A stretch of DNA of 64,000 nt from Paenibacillus macquariensis (GCF_900156375.1 NZ_FTNK01000001.1:62001-126000); one strand, 5' to 3'; positions 8,235-19,600 are shown, counted from the first letter of the stretch. The notes: generated by a model not told the origin, from the letters alone. Translations and numbers: made by a program.

Positions 8235-10007
8235 TTGTCTTTCGTGACTCGGTTACAGTGGTTTTTTAAATGGAGATGGGGCCAGTATACGCTTGCTATC
8301 ACTTTAATGGCAGGTGTGAGTATCCTCAGCACGATACCTCCCAAGCTGATCGGAAATACGATCGATCATATTCAGAAAGGAACCTTGACAAGTTCAGGGC
8401 TAAGCCAGACGGTTCTATTGCTCGTAGGACTTGCGTTATTGTTGTACATTATGACTTACATATGGATTACCACTTTATTTGGTAACTCGGCCCTCGTTGA
8501 GAAGGTATTAAGAGGAAGATTGCTGGCACATTTGACGAAGATGACGCCCGCCTTTTTCCAGCGTAATAGTACGGGGCAACTGATGGCATTAGCAACAAAT
8601 GATATTTTGGCGATTGGACAAACAGCCGGTTACGGGGTCATGACCCTTGTGAATACGCTAGTGGGTGCCTCGGTCGTTATTATTACTATGATTACGTTAG
8701 TTAGCTTTAAGCTTATGATTGCGGCGCTGATCCCGTTGCCTTTTCTGGTTGTCGTGATTAGTCTATTGGGCAAAAAAGTAAGAACACGTTTCTTAGATGC
8801 TCAGGCTTCTTTCGGAAAAATGAATGATCATGCGCTAGAGTCCATCTCAGGAATTCGAGTTATTCGCTCTTATGTGCAGGAAGATTACGATACAGAGGCT
8901 TTTGACACAGTCACCTCTGAGGTGATGGACAAGAACAAACGGGTCTCGATACTCAATGCACTCTTTCAACCCCTGATTTCACTGATCGTGGGTGTGAGTT
9001 ATTCCATCGGTATTGGTTATGGCTCTTATCTTGTTTTGGAGAATCAAATTACACTGGGTCAACTGATTACCTTTAACATTTATCTCGGCATGTTAATCTG
9101 GCCTATGATTTCCTTCGGTGAATTTATCAATGTATTACAACGTGGAAGTGCCTCAGCGGATCGCTTAGATGTGGCATTGTCTCAAGAACCTGATCTACAG
9201 GATGGGGAAGCTTTAGTGGATATTAACAACCCTACTCGGATCGAGATGAGGCAGTTAACCTTTACATACCCATCGGCTAACCATCCTAGCCTAGATAACA
9301 TTTCCTTTCGCTTGGAACGTGGGCAGACCTTGGGCATTATCGGGAGAACAGGCAGTGGGAAAAGTACATTACTTAAGCAGTTGCTACGGCAGTATCCCAT
9401 TGAAGAGCAGAAGTTATTTATCGCAGACTACCCTGTGGAACAAATAGCCCTTGATCAAATGAAGCGATGGGTCGCTTATGTACCACAGGAGCATTTGTTA
9501 TTATCTAAGTCTATTGCTGACAATATTGCGCTTGGCAAGCCGGGAGCATCCCTTGAAGAGATTGCAAAAGCAGTTGAAATGGCTTCCTTCACGCAAGATA
9601 TTGCTCAAATGCCAGAAGGACTAAACACAGTTGTCGGTGAGAACGGGGTTATGCTATCGGGAGGGCAGAAGCAACGCTTAGCTATTGCTAGAGCTCTGCT
9701 AATCGATTCCGAGATCCTACTTCTTGATGATGCATTATCAGCGGTAGATGCACGGACAGAGAGTCGAATTCTTCATCATATTCGCCTTGAACGTGCAGGT
9801 AAGACAACATTAATTACTTCACATCGTCTATCTGCGGTTAGTCATGCGAACTGGATTCTAGTGCTGAATGATGGACGTATCATTGAGGAAGGTACGCATG
9901 AAGAGCTGATGCTGTTTGGTGGTTGGTATAAAGAGCAGTGGGATCGTCAGCAGATGGAAGCGAGCTTGGAAGATGAAGAAGTTATTCTGAAGGATTCAGA
10001 CGCGTAG
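8235..10007 (+). CDS. yheI: Heterodimeric ABC exporter subunit, BmrC/YheI-like
   Basis: Half-transporter of the multidrug exporter type: six transmembrane helices (about 15-310) and a C-terminal nucleotide-binding domain. It aligns from memory with B. subtilis YheI (BmrC), for example in FNIYLGMLIWPMISFGEFIN and YVPQEHLLLSKSIADNI. Walker A is GRTGSGKST, the signature is canonical LSGGQ, and Walker B ends LLLDD, so the catalytic Glu is Asp. That makes one ATP site degenerate, as in heterodimeric exporters. The frame opens at GTG 8202, but the AAGAGGTGA site fits the TTG at 8235 (LSFVTRLQWFF), giving 590 residues. The partner subunit starts 36 bases downstream. The likely role is drug or lipid efflux, unrelated to the glycan cluster. 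Confidence 0.85.
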   Translation: MSFVTRLQWFFKWRWGQYTLAITLMAGVSILSTIPPKLIGNTIDHIQKGTLTSSGLSQTVLLLVGLALLLYIMTYIWITTLFGNSALVEKVLRGRLLAHLTKMTPAFFQRNSTGQLMALATNDILAIGQTAGYGVMTLVNTLVGASVVIITMITLVSFKLMIAALIPLPFLVVVISLLGKKVRTRFLDAQASFGKMNDHALESISGIRVIRSYVQEDYDTEAFDTVTSEVMDKNKRVSILNALFQPLISLIVGVSYSIGIGYGSYLVLENQITLGQLITFNIYLGMLIWPMISFGEFINVLQRGSASADRLDVALSQEPDLQDGEALVDINNPTRIEMRQLTFTYPSANHPSLDNISFRLERGQTLGIIGRTGSGKSTLLKQLLRQYPIEEQKLFIADYPVEQIALDQMKRWVAYVPQEHLLLSKSIADNIALGKPGASLEEIAKAVEMASFTQDIAQMPEGLNTVVGENGVMLSGGQKQRLAIARALLIDSEILLLDDALSAVDARTESRILHHIRLERAGKTTLITSHRLSAVSHANWILVLNDGRIIEEGTHEELMLFGGWYKEQWDRQQMEASLEDEEVILKDSDA

Positions 10008-10043
10008 TGAGCGTAGTCACCACAATTTCTAGGAGGCGCTTAT

Positions 10044-11786
10044 ATGCCCAAGCAATCCACGGCGAGCAGGCTTTTCGCATATGCGCTCGTCTATAAATTT
10101 AGAATTATCGGCGCTCTCCTCATTCTTTGCTGTGCGGTAGGTGCTGAGCTGTGCGGACCCTTTATTACCAAAACAATCATTGATAAATATCTATCTACAG
10201 GTGGAGGTGACCTTTCATCTGTACTATGGTTAATTGCATTGTATATCGGGCTTATCTTTATCGCTAGCGTTTGTAACTTTACGCAGTCGTATATTCTACA
10301 GTCCACGGCGCTTAGGATTATTAAAAACATGCGTATGGATTTGATGAAGCATATTCAACGGATTCCGTTGAAATATTTCGACAATACGCCGATCGGGCAA
10401 GTGGTATCGAGAATCGCCAATGACACCGAGGCGGTGAGGGACTTGTTCATGAGCTTCATGGCGACTTTCGTCGTGAGCTTGGTTCAGCTTACAGGGATTT
10501 ATATCGCTTTGTTCATCTTAGATGTGCGCCTGGCTTTATTTTGTCTCCCATTACCGCTCATATTCATTGTAATTATGAAGATTCATTTGAAATATTCGAA
10601 GAGATTTATCACGATTATGCGTGCTAGACTTAGCGACATGAACGCGACTATCAATGAATCGATTGCGGTGATGCCGATTATCCAAGCCTATCGTCGGGAG
10701 AAGGTCACGCTCGAAGAATTTGAAGTGTTGAATGAAGACCGATATGTGAATCAGGTCAAGCAGTTCAGAGTATTTTCCTTATCCTCTCGTAATATTGTGG
10801 GTGTGATAGGTAGCTTAGTGACAGCGCTTGTTGTCTGGTATTTCGGTCGTGAGTCGTTACAAACTGTGATTTCCTTCGGGGTATTCTACGCCTTTATTGA
10901 CTACTTAAGCCGGATCTTTGTACCGATTATTGGTATTTTTGATCAATTGACGAATGCACAGAGAGCGTTTGTATCTTCTGAGAAAGTATTCGCGGTTATG
11001 GATTTGGAAGGCATGGAGGTTGAGAAGAGTCACGAGGTAAGTCGTCCTGAAGGTATCGTGAAATTCGATAATGTAACATTTGCGTATAAATCCGGTGAGA
11101 ATGTGCTGAAGCACATTTCTTTTGAAGCTCGAAAAGGGGAGACGATAGCGCTTGTGGGCCACACAGGCTCAGGCAAAAGTTCCATTATGAATTTGCTGCT
11201 TGGTTTCTATGAGCCTGATCAAGGGACCATCTCGATTGATGGCACGGACATTACAACGCACTCGAAGCAAGCTCTTCGTAAGCATATGGGCATCGTACTG
11301 CAAGACCCTTATTTATTTGCTGGAGATATTAAATTTAATGTAAGTCTATATAATCAAGATATTTCCTTGGAACGAGTGCAGGCGGCATTAAAAGATGTGG
11401 GTGCAGCGTCATTTGTCGAACAGTTACCTAATGGCTATGATGAGCAAGTCGTGGAGCGTGGAAGCACCTTATCTTCGGGACAAAGACAACTGATTTCCTT
11501 TGCTAGAGCCTTAGCATTTGATCCATCCATTCTGATCTTAGATGAAGCGACGGCGAGCATCGATAGTGAGACAGAGGGGTTGATTCAACAGGCGCTCAAG
11601 GTTGTCAGTGAAGGACGTACAACTCTTGTTATCGCACATCGATTATCTACCATTCGTGAGGCTAATCAGATTCTCGTGTTACATCGGGGTGAGATTGTGG
11701 AACGGGGTAATCATGATCAGTTGATGGCAATAGAGGGTCGATACTATAAGATGTATCAGTTGCAAAGAGGAGAAAAGGCATCTTAA
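10044..11786 (+). CDS. yheH: Heterodimeric ABC exporter subunit, BmrD/YheH-like
   Basis: Second half of the exporter, 580 residues, with an AGGAGG ribosome site 8 bases before the ATG. Six transmembrane helices (about 15-310) carry the family stretches FDNTPIGQVVSRIANDTEAV and PIIQAYRREK. The nucleotide-binding domain has Walker A GHTGSGKSS, Walker B LILDEATASID with the catalytic Glu, H-loop IAHRLS, and a non-canonical signature LSSGQ. Paired with the LSGGQ and Asp-for-Glu subunit upstream, this gives one consensus and one degenerate ATP site, the hallmark of BmrCD-type heterodimers. A strong terminator follows, so the two genes form one short operon. Confidence 0.87.
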   Translation: MPKQSTASRLFAYALVYKFRIIGALLILCCAVGAELCGPFITKTIIDKYLSTGGGDLSSVLWLIALYIGLIFIASVCNFTQSYILQSTALRIIKNMRMDLMKHIQRIPLKYFDNTPIGQVVSRIANDTEAVRDLFMSFMATFVVSLVQLTGIYIALFILDVRLALFCLPLPLIFIVIMKIHLKYSKRFITIMRARLSDMNATINESIAVMPIIQAYRREKVTLEEFEVLNEDRYVNQVKQFRVFSLSSRNIVGVIGSLVTALVVWYFGRESLQTVISFGVFYAFIDYLSRIFVPIIGIFDQLTNAQRAFVSSEKVFAVMDLEGMEVEKSHEVSRPEGIVKFDNVTFAYKSGENVLKHISFEARKGETIALVGHTGSGKSSIMNLLLGFYEPDQGTISIDGTDITTHSKQALRKHMGIVLQDPYLFAGDIKFNVSLYNQDISLERVQAALKDVGAASFVEQLPNGYDEQVVERGSTLSSGQRQLISFARALAFDPSILILDEATASIDSETEGLIQQALKVVSEGRTTLVIAHRLSTIREANQILVLHRGEIVERGNHDQLMAIEGRYYKMYQLQRGEKAS

Positions 11787-11856
11787 TGATCACCATTGAG
11801 AGATGCGGAAGGCAGAATTAGTTGTAGACAAACCATAAGGGTATCAGTGTAAACAG

Positions 11857-11910
11857 AATGGATAGAGTCATCAGAAAAAATCTGATACTCCATCCATTTT
11901 TATTATTTTT
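11857..11910 (+). terminator. Rho-independent terminator of the exporter operon
   Basis: AATGGATAGAGT and TCAGA pair with TCTGA and ACTCCATCCATT across a short A-rich loop, followed by TTTATTATTTTT. It begins 71 bases after the stop of the second exporter gene. Confidence 0.8.
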
Positions 11911-11949
11911 ACAGTTAAGACTGTTACACTATTGAACTATTATAGTGTC

Positions 11950-12260
11950 CTGCTAGTTCAACTACAGTTCCGTTTCTTATGGTACGGTTCTCGGCGCTAT
12001 CTATAACGGCAGGTTTTAAAAACATTCTATCTGCTCATTGCTTAGCATCGCACTGGCAATCGTCAAAAAGTCCTCCCGACCGATCTCAAAATGACCGTAG
12101 GGGAAGGAATACCCCCAATTTCGGTTCTTATGTCAGTAGCGTTTTAACGCTTTTTTCAGTTCGTTTCTAACCCGATGTCGGAATGATTCCGGCTCCAGCG
12201 TTTTTCATCATCATTCTCATGTACATATTCTTCCACTGACAAGCCTCCTAGGAGTTCTAT
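11950..12260 (-). pseudogene. Probable decayed gene of unknown identity
   Basis: This lies within a 614-bp stretch without an intact gene (11787-12400). The minus strand has a good start context: TATAGTATAGAA, CTAGGAGG and a GTG at 12236. The frame stops after 26 codons (12156). Protein-like pieces continue in other frames: KTLEPESFRHRVRNELKKAL, then GYSFPYGHFEIGREDFLTIA and SAENRTIRNGTVVELAG. This looks like one short gene broken by several frameshifts and stops. I do not recognise the family. A short AGCGTTTTAACGCT palindrome followed by T6 (plus strand) lies in the middle. It could also be non-coding sequence with chance frames. Confidence 0.3.
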
Positions 12261-12356
12261 ACTATATAGACGAGAAATATTAGAAAAACTCTCACTTAGG
12301 AGACAAATATTTCATAATTTATCGTTGGATATGGACGATCATCATTAGCGGATGAA

Positions 12357-12391
12357 CAAAAAAGGTAGCTGCAGAAGCAGCCGCCTTTTCG
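12357..12391 (-). terminator. Terminator at the end of the cohesin-dockerin cluster
   Basis: On the minus strand GGCGGCTGC and GCAGCTACC form a GC-rich stem with a TTCT loop, followed by TTTTTTG. It begins 10 bases after the stop of the GH84 gene and closes the 44-kb minus-strand cluster. Confidence 0.8.
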
Positions 12392-12400
12392 TCAATCTGA

Positions 12401-15400
12401 TTATTCAACTATTTTCTTAGCCACAAAAGATAAGTCAGCAATATCGATTGTGCCATTTGCATCAATATCCATATGCTTGATTTGTTGCCAGTCTGAACTT
12501 GTGGAATCTTTGCCGTAATTGGCTGCTACGAGAGCGAGATCGCCGATCGTTACTTTACCGTTATGATTCACATCTCCCGGAATGCCAGCGGCAAGAGCGG
12601 TTACCTGAATTCGGAAGGAAGATGTGTCGGCTTCAGACTCTACTCCCTGATTATCTCCCATTATAGCTTTGGAAACCGTGATCATACCATTCGTCGTCTG
12701 TAACACGGCCTTAGATTCAAAAGTCAACTTCAATAATTTCATATCGCCAGTGATTGCGTGAGCGGCCCCCTCACTAACGACAATCATCCGAACTTGACCG
12801 GGTGTATCCTTCGTCGACAGCAAGGAGATCCCATCCTGCATAGATACAGCGGACGCGAGACTCATTACACTCGAATCGTATTCCATCGTAATGTCTAGCG
12901 CATATACACTATCTGTTACGCTTTTCAATCCCAACTGAATCTCGAACTCCTGCCCTCCGACTACATTAACCGGACCCGATAAATCCGTTGTAGGCTTCTC
13001 TGGAGTGATCACACCTCCATCGCCATCTCCTTTAACGGGTATGATTTCATGGATCATCGGTTGTACACCGCTATCCCATTGAATCTTAACCCCCAACACA
13101 TTCTCGAACTTAGAAGTATCAATCGTGTTGTAGGATTGTGATAAGGTACCCGTCTGATGCCATCCATTCTTATCTCTTATTGAAACATCTGCATTTGATA
13201 TTCGAAGCGGGCTCTGCATAATAATCACTTCACGCAGTTTCGTTTCATTCGAGAATTTATAATTAAGCTGTCCCGATCTCGCCTCCCCCGATGGCGTATA
13301 AAAAGTTGCTAGTTTATGATCAATTGCAAATATTGCTTCACTTCCCAAACTACCCTGCGGCACTGCTTGAAGAGATGGATTATCTGTTCCTGGTCTTGCT
13401 ATGCCTTCATTCACAATGATTTCATTAAGTGCAAGCCAGCTATTCATGTTCTCGGTTGAGATCAATCTCACGTATCTGGCTTGTATTCCATCCACCTGAA
13501 CCCGCTTAAATCGATATGGAACTTCGTGTTCAGGGAAATTCAGACTACTATCATTTGGATTATTGAAGCTATGAATCGTTTCCCAGTTTTGGCCATCTAG
13601 TGACAGCTGAAGATTCCCTTTTCTGAAATAGTCCTTTTCACCATCACCGATGACAACAGCGACATTCTTCACATCAACGATGCCGCCCATATCGACCTGA
13701 ACGTACTTCCCAGCATCTTGCATTCCGTTGAACCATACTTTACCATCTAATTTTCCGTTATAAACATTTGCAAGTTCGCCTTCATAAATCCCACCATAAT
13801 TATGAGTAATAACAGGCTCGGAGAACTTATTCAACTTCATCATTAATCGATTTAAATCGAACGAGATGTCACCGTCCTGATTGTTCATTATTCTGATATA
13901 TGCAGCATTACGATATGGCCCACCAAGAGTTACCTTCTCCCATTCAACACCGTTTTCTGATGACTCTAACGACAACTCTGTCTTTGTACTATCAAGTGAA
14001 ATCTCTGCTATCTTCTCAATCGTTGGTAGTTTCATCCCTACATATTGTGAAGGCTTTAACGTAATATTGTTGATATCTGATAATTCAACGGATACTTCCG
14101 TAACATTCACAATCTTTTCCGCCATGTCTGCTACGTTTGTATATATCCCCGCTTTACCACTCTCGTTAACCGTAAACTCTCTAACTGCAGTCCATAAATC
14201 TGGCTTCCCTCCAGGGATCCCAGCATGTGTCAATCGATATCTGACATATCTTGCTTCTAGGTCAAGTCCTTTTGCAGTGATTTTAATACCCGATCTTTCT
14301 TCCCCAATAGCCGTCCATGTTTGCCCGTCTAAAGAGTATTCAAGAATTCCTCTTTGGAAAATATCATGGTCCCCGTCATTTCTACCCTGTGTGATAGATA
14401 CATCTTGAACCTTCGTTGATTTACCTAGATCAACACCATACCAGTCGCCATTCTTTTGAAGTACCTGGAAATAGATGTTCGTGCTGATATCTCCATCAAC
14501 CATTTTATCTAATCCAGAAGGTGATCCGTAAGAACTCATAGGTAGCATAGTTACAAACTCAGAGTCGATCGATGTGAGAATTTGCGCATCTAATTTGTTA
14601 ATCAACTGCTCTACAAAAGGAACTAAGCGCTTCGCGCCTGCTTCTACTGTTACATCCGGATAGTTTAATTTCTTGATCTTAATTTTCTTCGATTCTGACA
14701 ACGCATTTGTCGCTTTAGCAAGCGCCTCCCAAGCTGAAGATAGTTCACCGTTGTGAAGTGCCATAGCTGATATGGTTGCATATTTACTTGATTCTACGAC
14801 ATATTTCAAGCTGTCTAACCAAGGTGTGATTTCCTCAAGCATACTCGCGTTGTTACTCTTTTCTTTAAACGATTTAATGGCTTGCAGTATCTCATCAAAA
14901 TCGGATATCAATGTATTTCCAGTCTCTGCAACAGGTTGTTTATTGGAAAATTGACTCATAAACCGTTCAAGTTCAGCCTTCACATTCTCTGATTCTCCAA
15001 CCACAAGGCCATGCCCGCTTGGTGATGGATCACTCAGATGATATGCAATAGTGTTAAGTTCGGAAGCAACCTCAGGTGCAATGTAATCAAATGAGTTCTT
15101 CCAGCTCTCATCACTATTGAAATCATCCACGTTCCACGAGTAATCTGCAACGGCGAATAAAGCAATTTTGGATAACTCTGATTGACCCATCGGATTGGAT
15201 ACAACACCTGAAATATTGTGCGTACCCGGCTTTAATACTTCTCCCTTACCTAACATCAGTCTTGAATCCTTGTAATCATTAACCGGCCAGTTTAACCACA
15301 CATAGGGATCTCTTCCCGTCTCTTTCTTTACCCATTGCATATCTGTCGTGTTTACTGTCCCAACAACACTACTGCCGGTCCACATAAATTCTACATTGTT

Positions 15401-16507
15401 CGGAACATTTCTTAATGCCTGTAGGTAAGGCTTCCCTGTCTCTCCAGTCCAAGATTGGTTGTAATAAGGAGGACAATACACTAACGATTTAACATCTCCT
15501 TTGGAAGTAACCCACTGGGCGACATCCGTAATTAGCTTCACGTGCTTCTCCTTATCGGTCAACGATTGATCTAAGCTAATATCATCCATGAATAAGCCGA
15601 ATTGACGTACGCCTATGCTATACAGCTGTTCCAGCTTTGCTAACAAAGTTTGCAGTTCAGCGTCATAGTTATTCCAATTAATCATATTAAAGCCCGGATG
15701 AATCGCCCATACAAACTGTGTTTTGGATTCATGTCCCACATCGACAAGTTCTTTGATTTTCGCTAATTCATTTGCTGGGTATGGTGTACGCCAAGCAGAA
15801 TTATGGTACTTATCATCCTTAGGTGCGAATATATAGGAATTCATTTTCATGGTTCCGCCAAATCGCATCAAGCTCATACGGTCCTCATGAGACCAAGGAA
15901 AACCATAGAAGCCTTCGATGAATCCTCTCCACTTCGCATCGGAATAATCTTCATACTTCACAGACTGAATGTTCTTCCCAGGAATCTGATCCATAATCAT
16001 CTTTAATGTCGCTAGCGCGTAGTAAGCTGCATCCGTATCCGCCCCTAAAATAGCGATATTACCTGCTTGTGCTGACTTATTGTCTACATCCAACACGTAG
16101 GCATCTTGGTGGTTAAACGCATCGGCATCATAGTTGATGTTTCCATTAAAGTACGTGTCCACATAGCCTTTTGAATTTTTAATACCGACAAGTACATTCG
16201 TCTTACCTGGTACGACTGCATCGGATTTCGTAGCACGGATGGATTTGGATGACAGTATGCTATTAAGGAAATTTCGTGTGGACTCATCGATAGCTCCTTC
16301 TATAACAAGATTCACATCATCTGTAATGGAAAAATTAGTTCCGCGATAGATTTGACCTTGCGGTAGTGGATAAATTTCATAAGGACTAAGCGCTGCTGCA
16401 ACTTTAGATTGAGTATCTAGACTTGATGCATCGACACTTACAGGATGGGTATACATACTTACTAAGATAAAAATGACCGTTAACAAGCTTATTAATCTTT
16501 TCCCCAT
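12401..16507 (-). CDS. Secreted GH84 beta-N-acetylglucosaminidase with cohesin-dockerin tail
   Basis: Extracellular exo-beta-N-acetylglucosaminidase, 1368 residues. Order: signal peptide (1-27); hexosaminidase-type N-terminal domain (about 45-180); GH84 catalytic domain (about 190-480) with GFIEGFYGFPWSHEDR and the catalytic Asp pair in FMDDIS (D308, D309); a helical region (490-630); three discoidin/CBM32-like domains (about 640-775, 870-1010, 1030-1150); cohesin (about 1170-1295); type I dockerin (about 1305-1368). The layout resembles Clostridium perfringens NagH/NagJ, which act on mucin or O-GlcNAc glycans. The first dockerin loop reads DVNHNGKVTIGD, with Asn at the fifth calcium position. 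The GAGGAG site is 11 bases before ATG. It is the last gene of the cluster and is followed by a strong terminator. Confidence 0.9.
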   Translation of the reverse strand: MGKRLISLLTVIFILVSMYTHPVSVDASSLDTQSKVAAALSPYEIYPLPQGQIYRGTNFSITDDVNLVIEGAIDESTRNFLNSILSSKSIRATKSDAVVPGKTNVLVGIKNSKGYVDTYFNGNINYDADAFNHQDAYVLDVDNKSAQAGNIAILGADTDAAYYALATLKMIMDQIPGKNIQSVKYEDYSDAKWRGFIEGFYGFPWSHEDRMSLMRFGGTMKMNSYIFAPKDDKYHNSAWRTPYPANELAKIKELVDVGHESKTQFVWAIHPGFNMINWNNYDAELQTLLAKLEQLYSIGVRQFGLFMDDISLDQSLTDKEKHVKLITDVAQWVTSKGDVKSLVYCPPYYNQSWTGETGKPYLQALRNVPNNVEFMWTGSSVVGTVNTTDMQWVKKETGRDPYVWLNWPVNDYKDSRLMLGKGEVLKPGTHNISGVVSNPMGQSELSKIALFAVADYSWNVDDFNSDESWKNSFDYIAPEVASELNTIAYHLSDPSPSGHGLVVGESENVKAELERFMSQFSNKQPVAETGNTLISDFDEILQAIKSFKEKSNNASMLEEITPWLDSLKYVVESSKYATISAMALHNGELSSAWEALAKATNALSESKKIKIKKLNYPDVTVEAGAKRLVPFVEQLINKLDAQILTSIDSEFVTMLPMSSYGSPSGLDKMVDGDISTNIYFQVLQKNGDWYGVDLGKSTKVQDVSITQGRNDGDHDIFQRGILEYSLDGQTWTAIGEERSGIKITAKGLDLEARYVRYRLTHAGIPGGKPDLWTAVREFTVNESGKAGIYTNVADMAEKIVNVTEVSVELSDINNITLKPSQYVGMKLPTIEKIAEISLDSTKTELSLESSENGVEWEKVTLGGPYRNAAYIRIMNNQDGDISFDLNRLMMKLNKFSEPVITHNYGGIYEGELANVYNGKLDGKVWFNGMQDAGKYVQVDMGGIVDVKNVAVVIGDGEKDYFRKGNLQLSLDGQNWETIHSFNNPNDSSLNFPEHEVPYRFKRVQVDGIQARYVRLISTENMNSWLALNEIIVNEGIARPGTDNPSLQAVPQGSLGSEAIFAIDHKLATFYTPSGEARSGQLNYKFSNETKLREVIIMQSPLRISNADVSIRDKNGWHQTGTLSQSYNTIDTSKFENVLGVKIQWDSGVQPMIHEIIPVKGDGDGGVITPEKPTTDLSGPVNVVGGQEFEIQLGLKSVTDSVYALDITMEYDSSVMSLASAVSMQDGISLLSTKDTPGQVRMIVVSEGAAHAITGDMKLLKLTFESKAVLQTTNGMITVSKAIMGDNQGVESEADTSSFRIQVTALAAGIPGDVNHNGKVTIGDLALVAANYGKDSTSSDWQQIKHMDIDANGTIDIADLSFVAKKIVE

Positions 16508-16578
16508 TGGAACTTCGCTCCTCAGTTCATATTCGATTCAAAGGCGTTACTCTATCATGTTCCACTCAGCATTAATTT

Positions 16579-16612
16579 GAGGGAAGAGCAACCTAATCAG
16601 TCCTCTTCCCTC
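16579..16612 (-). repeat. Intergenic hairpin GAGGGAAGAG/CTCTTCCCTC, copy 1
   Basis: A perfect 10-bp inverted repeat (16579-16588 and 16603-16612) with a 14-base loop, starting just after the GH2 stop. No T-run follows on the minus strand, so a processing or mRNA-stabilising stem is more likely than a terminator. The same arms occur at 22247-22282. Confidence 0.75.
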
Positions 16613-16617
16613 GTAAG

Positions 16618-19600
16618 TCATTCCAAAATTTTCTTAGCAACTAATGCGAGGTCTGTGATATCAATTTTACCGTCACCATTGACATCTGCATGCTTGACCT
16701 GAGCCCAATCCGGACTTTCCTTCGTCTTACCGTAATGGGCGGCCACGATGCTCAAGTCACCGATGCTCACTTTACCGTCTCCGTTGACATCAGGTGTGCC
16801 TGGCATAATGATCGCTGATATATCGATCATGATGGAAGCAAGAGAAGCATTCGTTTCATTGCCCTCCGCATCACTGATAATCGCCTGTTTCGTTTCAACT
16901 TTTCCTGAAGCCATCTGCTCCGTTGCCTTCGCACGCCATGTCATCTCGATGACCGCTCCATCTGTGCTGATTGCATGCTCTGCCCCCGTGCTCACTACGA
17001 GCAAATGTACCTGTCCAGATACTCCAGTTACTGTCTCTATGATTTCTACGTGTTCCAGCTTGGATTTAGCATGAATGAATTCGAATTTATCTGCATCATA
17101 ACGTACGATGATGTCTTGCGCTTGTATCGGTGTTGTTACATGTTTCAGACCTACATCCACGGTGAATTGTTCCTCCGGTTGCACTCCAACCGGTCCATTT
17201 AATGACATACTCACTTGATTCGGCGTGCCTTCGTCTTCGAGACTATAATGAATGTTATACACGATCGTCTTCTTACCATCTTCCGATTTCGCAATCACTT
17301 TAGCCGTAGATGGGACCGTTACAACCGGTACGATGGTAATACTCGTGTTATCACCGCCCGTTGCCGTAATTTGGGGTATTGTATTAAGACTCTTTATCCG
17401 AACGCTAGCTTCATAACTTCCGTTTACTTGTGTAAATTGATTCAATATACTGCTGCCGTCTAACTGAATATCATTAACGGCAGGCTCGCTGTTCGTCACA
17501 GCTGATTTACTCAAAATGTTAATCTCCGTGATGGCTAAACTCAGACCTGTCCGTGCGGTCATATCTACACGTAAAGCGGAAGTCCTGACTCTATCAAAAG
17601 TATAGAGATTGGCTTTCCCTATTGTCGGTATCGTCGGATTACTTTGTAGATTCGTTACATCCATCCAGTTATCACCGGATTTATATTGAATCTTGAAAGA
17701 TGCTGGGTACGAGGTTCCGCTATCTCCGAACCAATGGATTTCCATGTTGTCCACATCATATTCAACAGGTTCGAAATCACCAAAGGTGATCGATACCCAA
17801 TCGCTCTTTCGTGGCGTTCTTTTCCAGTTGCTCCAGCGGTTTTGCGGTGCATCCCCATAAGAAATCACGCCATCATTAATCGCTTCTATTTTGTCTTTAG
17901 ATGTAGCTTCGTTGTTCGTGAAGGATGCCTCGGCTTTTGGGTACTCGTAACCATTTTTGGCTATGCTTATATTTTTCTCCTTACCTGCTTCATCAGTCAC
18001 TCTAATCGTTGCCTTTGCTTTCAATTCAACACCCTCAACTGTACCTATTAGGTCAAACATGCCGACAGTATCTAAACGTTCAGATGGGATGTTCGCCCAA
18101 GATACTACCTTCTGTTCTTCCGTACCGTCGTTGAAATAAACCGTCAACTTTTGCGGCAAGTCTGGCATTTGTTTACGTAATACAGCCCTAGTTATATTCT
18201 CCACTGCTAGTGCGCCCTTCACGATGATCTTTGCATTGGCCTTGATATCCGTTCCCGCTACGCTACCTAATACCGTAAATTTTCCGTATTTTCCATAAAG
18301 AGAAGGATCAATAGCTTCCCATGTCACCTTTACGGCCGCAGAGCTTGCATCGTTATAATGGGCAACTACCGTTTCAGGGAGCACAGGTGCTACGCCCTTA
18401 TCAACCACAACGGTAATAGGCTCCAATCTCTCAATTGCCTTTGCTTCAGCTTCCATTTGTATATGAATGCTATATTCAGTGCTAACCAGCCCGCTCTCCG
18501 ATGTCACAATAATTCTGGATGTACCCGGCAACGAAAGTGCTGGCAATATCGCAACCGTAGAATGATCGGCTCCTATTGCCTCGACCTTAGGAAGATCGCT
18601 TCCAATTGGGAGTGTAAGCTCATAACTCCGCTTCGCAACATCGAAATCCGCTAACGCTTTTCCATTGACAGTAATTCCACTGAGATTAGCTGTCGCACCC
18701 ATGATGATCTGATCGGTATGAACTTCAACCTCCGTCAAGGCAACATACTTGCTCTTTTGTGATGGAGTCATGTGGAATTTCAGCTTCTCCGTTGTCACCG
18801 TGTCAAATCTGATTTCATTTTTCTGGACTACAAAAGGAGATGGTTGCGTTTGATTCTGTACATCTGCCCATACAGTGCCATTCCAATATTGCACCTTCAC
18901 CGCACTTGGCACAACGGTACCTGAATCTGTAAACACGAACAAATCTAAGTTGTTAATCGAATACGTTTTGCCAAAGTCGACTGTAATGGAGTCACCCTCG
19001 TCACGTGGAGTTCTAGTCCAATTGGACCAGCGATTGACAGGGTTATCGTTGTAACTCTTTTTCCCATCGTTAATATGATTTAGATTATCTGCCGGATTCG
19101 TGAAACTGGCCTCAAGTTGCGGGAAAGAAGAACCCTCATTACGCAGCATAATATTAACCGACTGGCTTTCGTTCGTAACTCTAATGTTAGCTTGTGCTTT
19201 AATATCCGTCTCAGCTACGCTGCCATTGATGACAAAGCTTCCTGTTTCATTTACTTTACCTTCCGGGATGGCTTCCCATGTGACTTTAGCATCCTTCTCT
19301 GTATTATCACTGTATATCAAGCTTACCTGAGATGGCAGATTAGGAAGAACACCGACTTTTGTCACTACTGCAATCGGCTTCACCGCCACAACACCTTTAA
19401 CTGTTACATTTGCTGAAACCTTCTTAGTAATGCCTTCCACTGTACCTTCCACGGCAAACTTACCGATGTGAGCATAAAGTGAAGAATTGACCGGTGACCA
19501 TGTCACGCCCTTTGTTGCAACCGATGAATCTCTGTAATAGACTTTGACTAATTCAGGCAATATCGGCGCTTTATTCACCTGGGTAATAACATTAACCGGT

